The translations under genes were made by a program, and so were the position numbers. Positions 47,185-47,189 of a DNA stretch of 47,189 nt are shown here, piece after piece; within the stretch, counting starts at the first letter, position 1, and each line of letters begins with the position of its first letter. The DNA is from Clostridium sp. CAG:964 (GTDB lineage Bacteria; Bacillota; Clostridia; Oscillospirales; Acutalibacteraceae). Under the pieces are notes generated by a model. It was not told the origin of the DNA. It ran no database searches and saw only the letters and a list, made by a program, of their open reading frames with translations. The stretch is from contig FR891337.1 of NCBI GenBank assembly GCA_000435335.1, positions 109,272-156,460 on the forward strand, in the 5' to 3' direction.

Positions 47185-47189
47185 CCCCT

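Overview
The window comes from a low-GC, spore-forming Firmicute of the Clostridia, most likely an Oscillospiraceae/Ruminococcaceae-type gut bacterium. The evidence is sporulation and germination genes (yunB, cwlD), a DnaD/DnaI helicase-loading pair, type-A-like RNase P RNA, a DNA polymerase I with a decayed proofreading domain, and Gram-positive wall enzymes (L,D-transpeptidase, NlpC/P60, lipoproteins). The genus is an inference from gene style only.

Region 1 (1-1440) is chromosomal: the C-terminal part of a MacB/FtsX-type ABC permease and a protein resembling the DUF6873 group.

Region 2 (1445-9309) is the main find: an apparently complete integrated filamentous phage (inovirus-like prophage) of about 7.84 kb in a Gram-positive host. 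It is bounded by a 28-bp perfect direct repeat. A leftward immunity module (XRE repressor plus a small membrane protein) faces three evenly spaced 16-bp operator-like palindromes laid over the rightward promoter. The rightward genes follow the Ff order: small early genes, a candidate gpV-like protein, a 51-aa major coat protein, a terminator hairpin, a 692-aa pIII-like adsorption protein, three small membrane proteins, the Zot/pI ATPase, a secreted and membrane-anchored protein overlapping zot, a hairpin-rich origin candidate, and a Rep_trans-type rolling-circle initiator. No secretin (pIV) is seen, as expected without an outer membrane. The right end holds three copies of a 46-bp repeat and then attR. 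Reconstructing the empty site gives a perfect 15-4-15 palindrome about 85 bp upstream of a host XerS/XerC-like tyrosine recombinase gene. The phage therefore appears to use a dif-like site and the host recombinase, since it encodes no integrase.

Region 3 (9349-18924) is chromosomal: xer, yunB (-), a possible structured small RNA with terminators, an ECF S-component under a consensus promoter, an EamA exporter, cwlD (-), dnaD-dnaI, a nitroreductase (-), and a fibronectin-III/L,D-transpeptidase wall enzyme (-).

Region 4 (19012-27519) holds alr, polA, a small membrane protein, an arginine-phosphatase-like gene, rimI, tsaD, UDP-galactopyranose mutase, and a BspA-type leucine-rich-repeat lipoprotein.

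Region 5 (27564-34164, all minus strand) holds an MscS channel, a 925-aa MORN-repeat protein, a solute-binding-like lipoprotein fused to a peptidoglycan-binding domain, and a family-10-like glycosyl hydrolase.

Region 6 (34285-41960) holds a DUF1294 protein, an RluA pseudouridine synthase, a Big2-NlpC/P60 wall hydrolase, an orphan ZnuA-like lipoprotein, a DUF3343/cysteine-desulfurase pair, and the c-di-AMP cyclase operon cdaA-cdaR.

Region 7 (42066-47189, minus strand) holds folD, lgt with an acidic tail, the ymfF-ymfH M16 peptidase-like pair, and rnpB with its terminator and a consensus promoter. No tRNA, CRISPR array or insertion sequence was seen.
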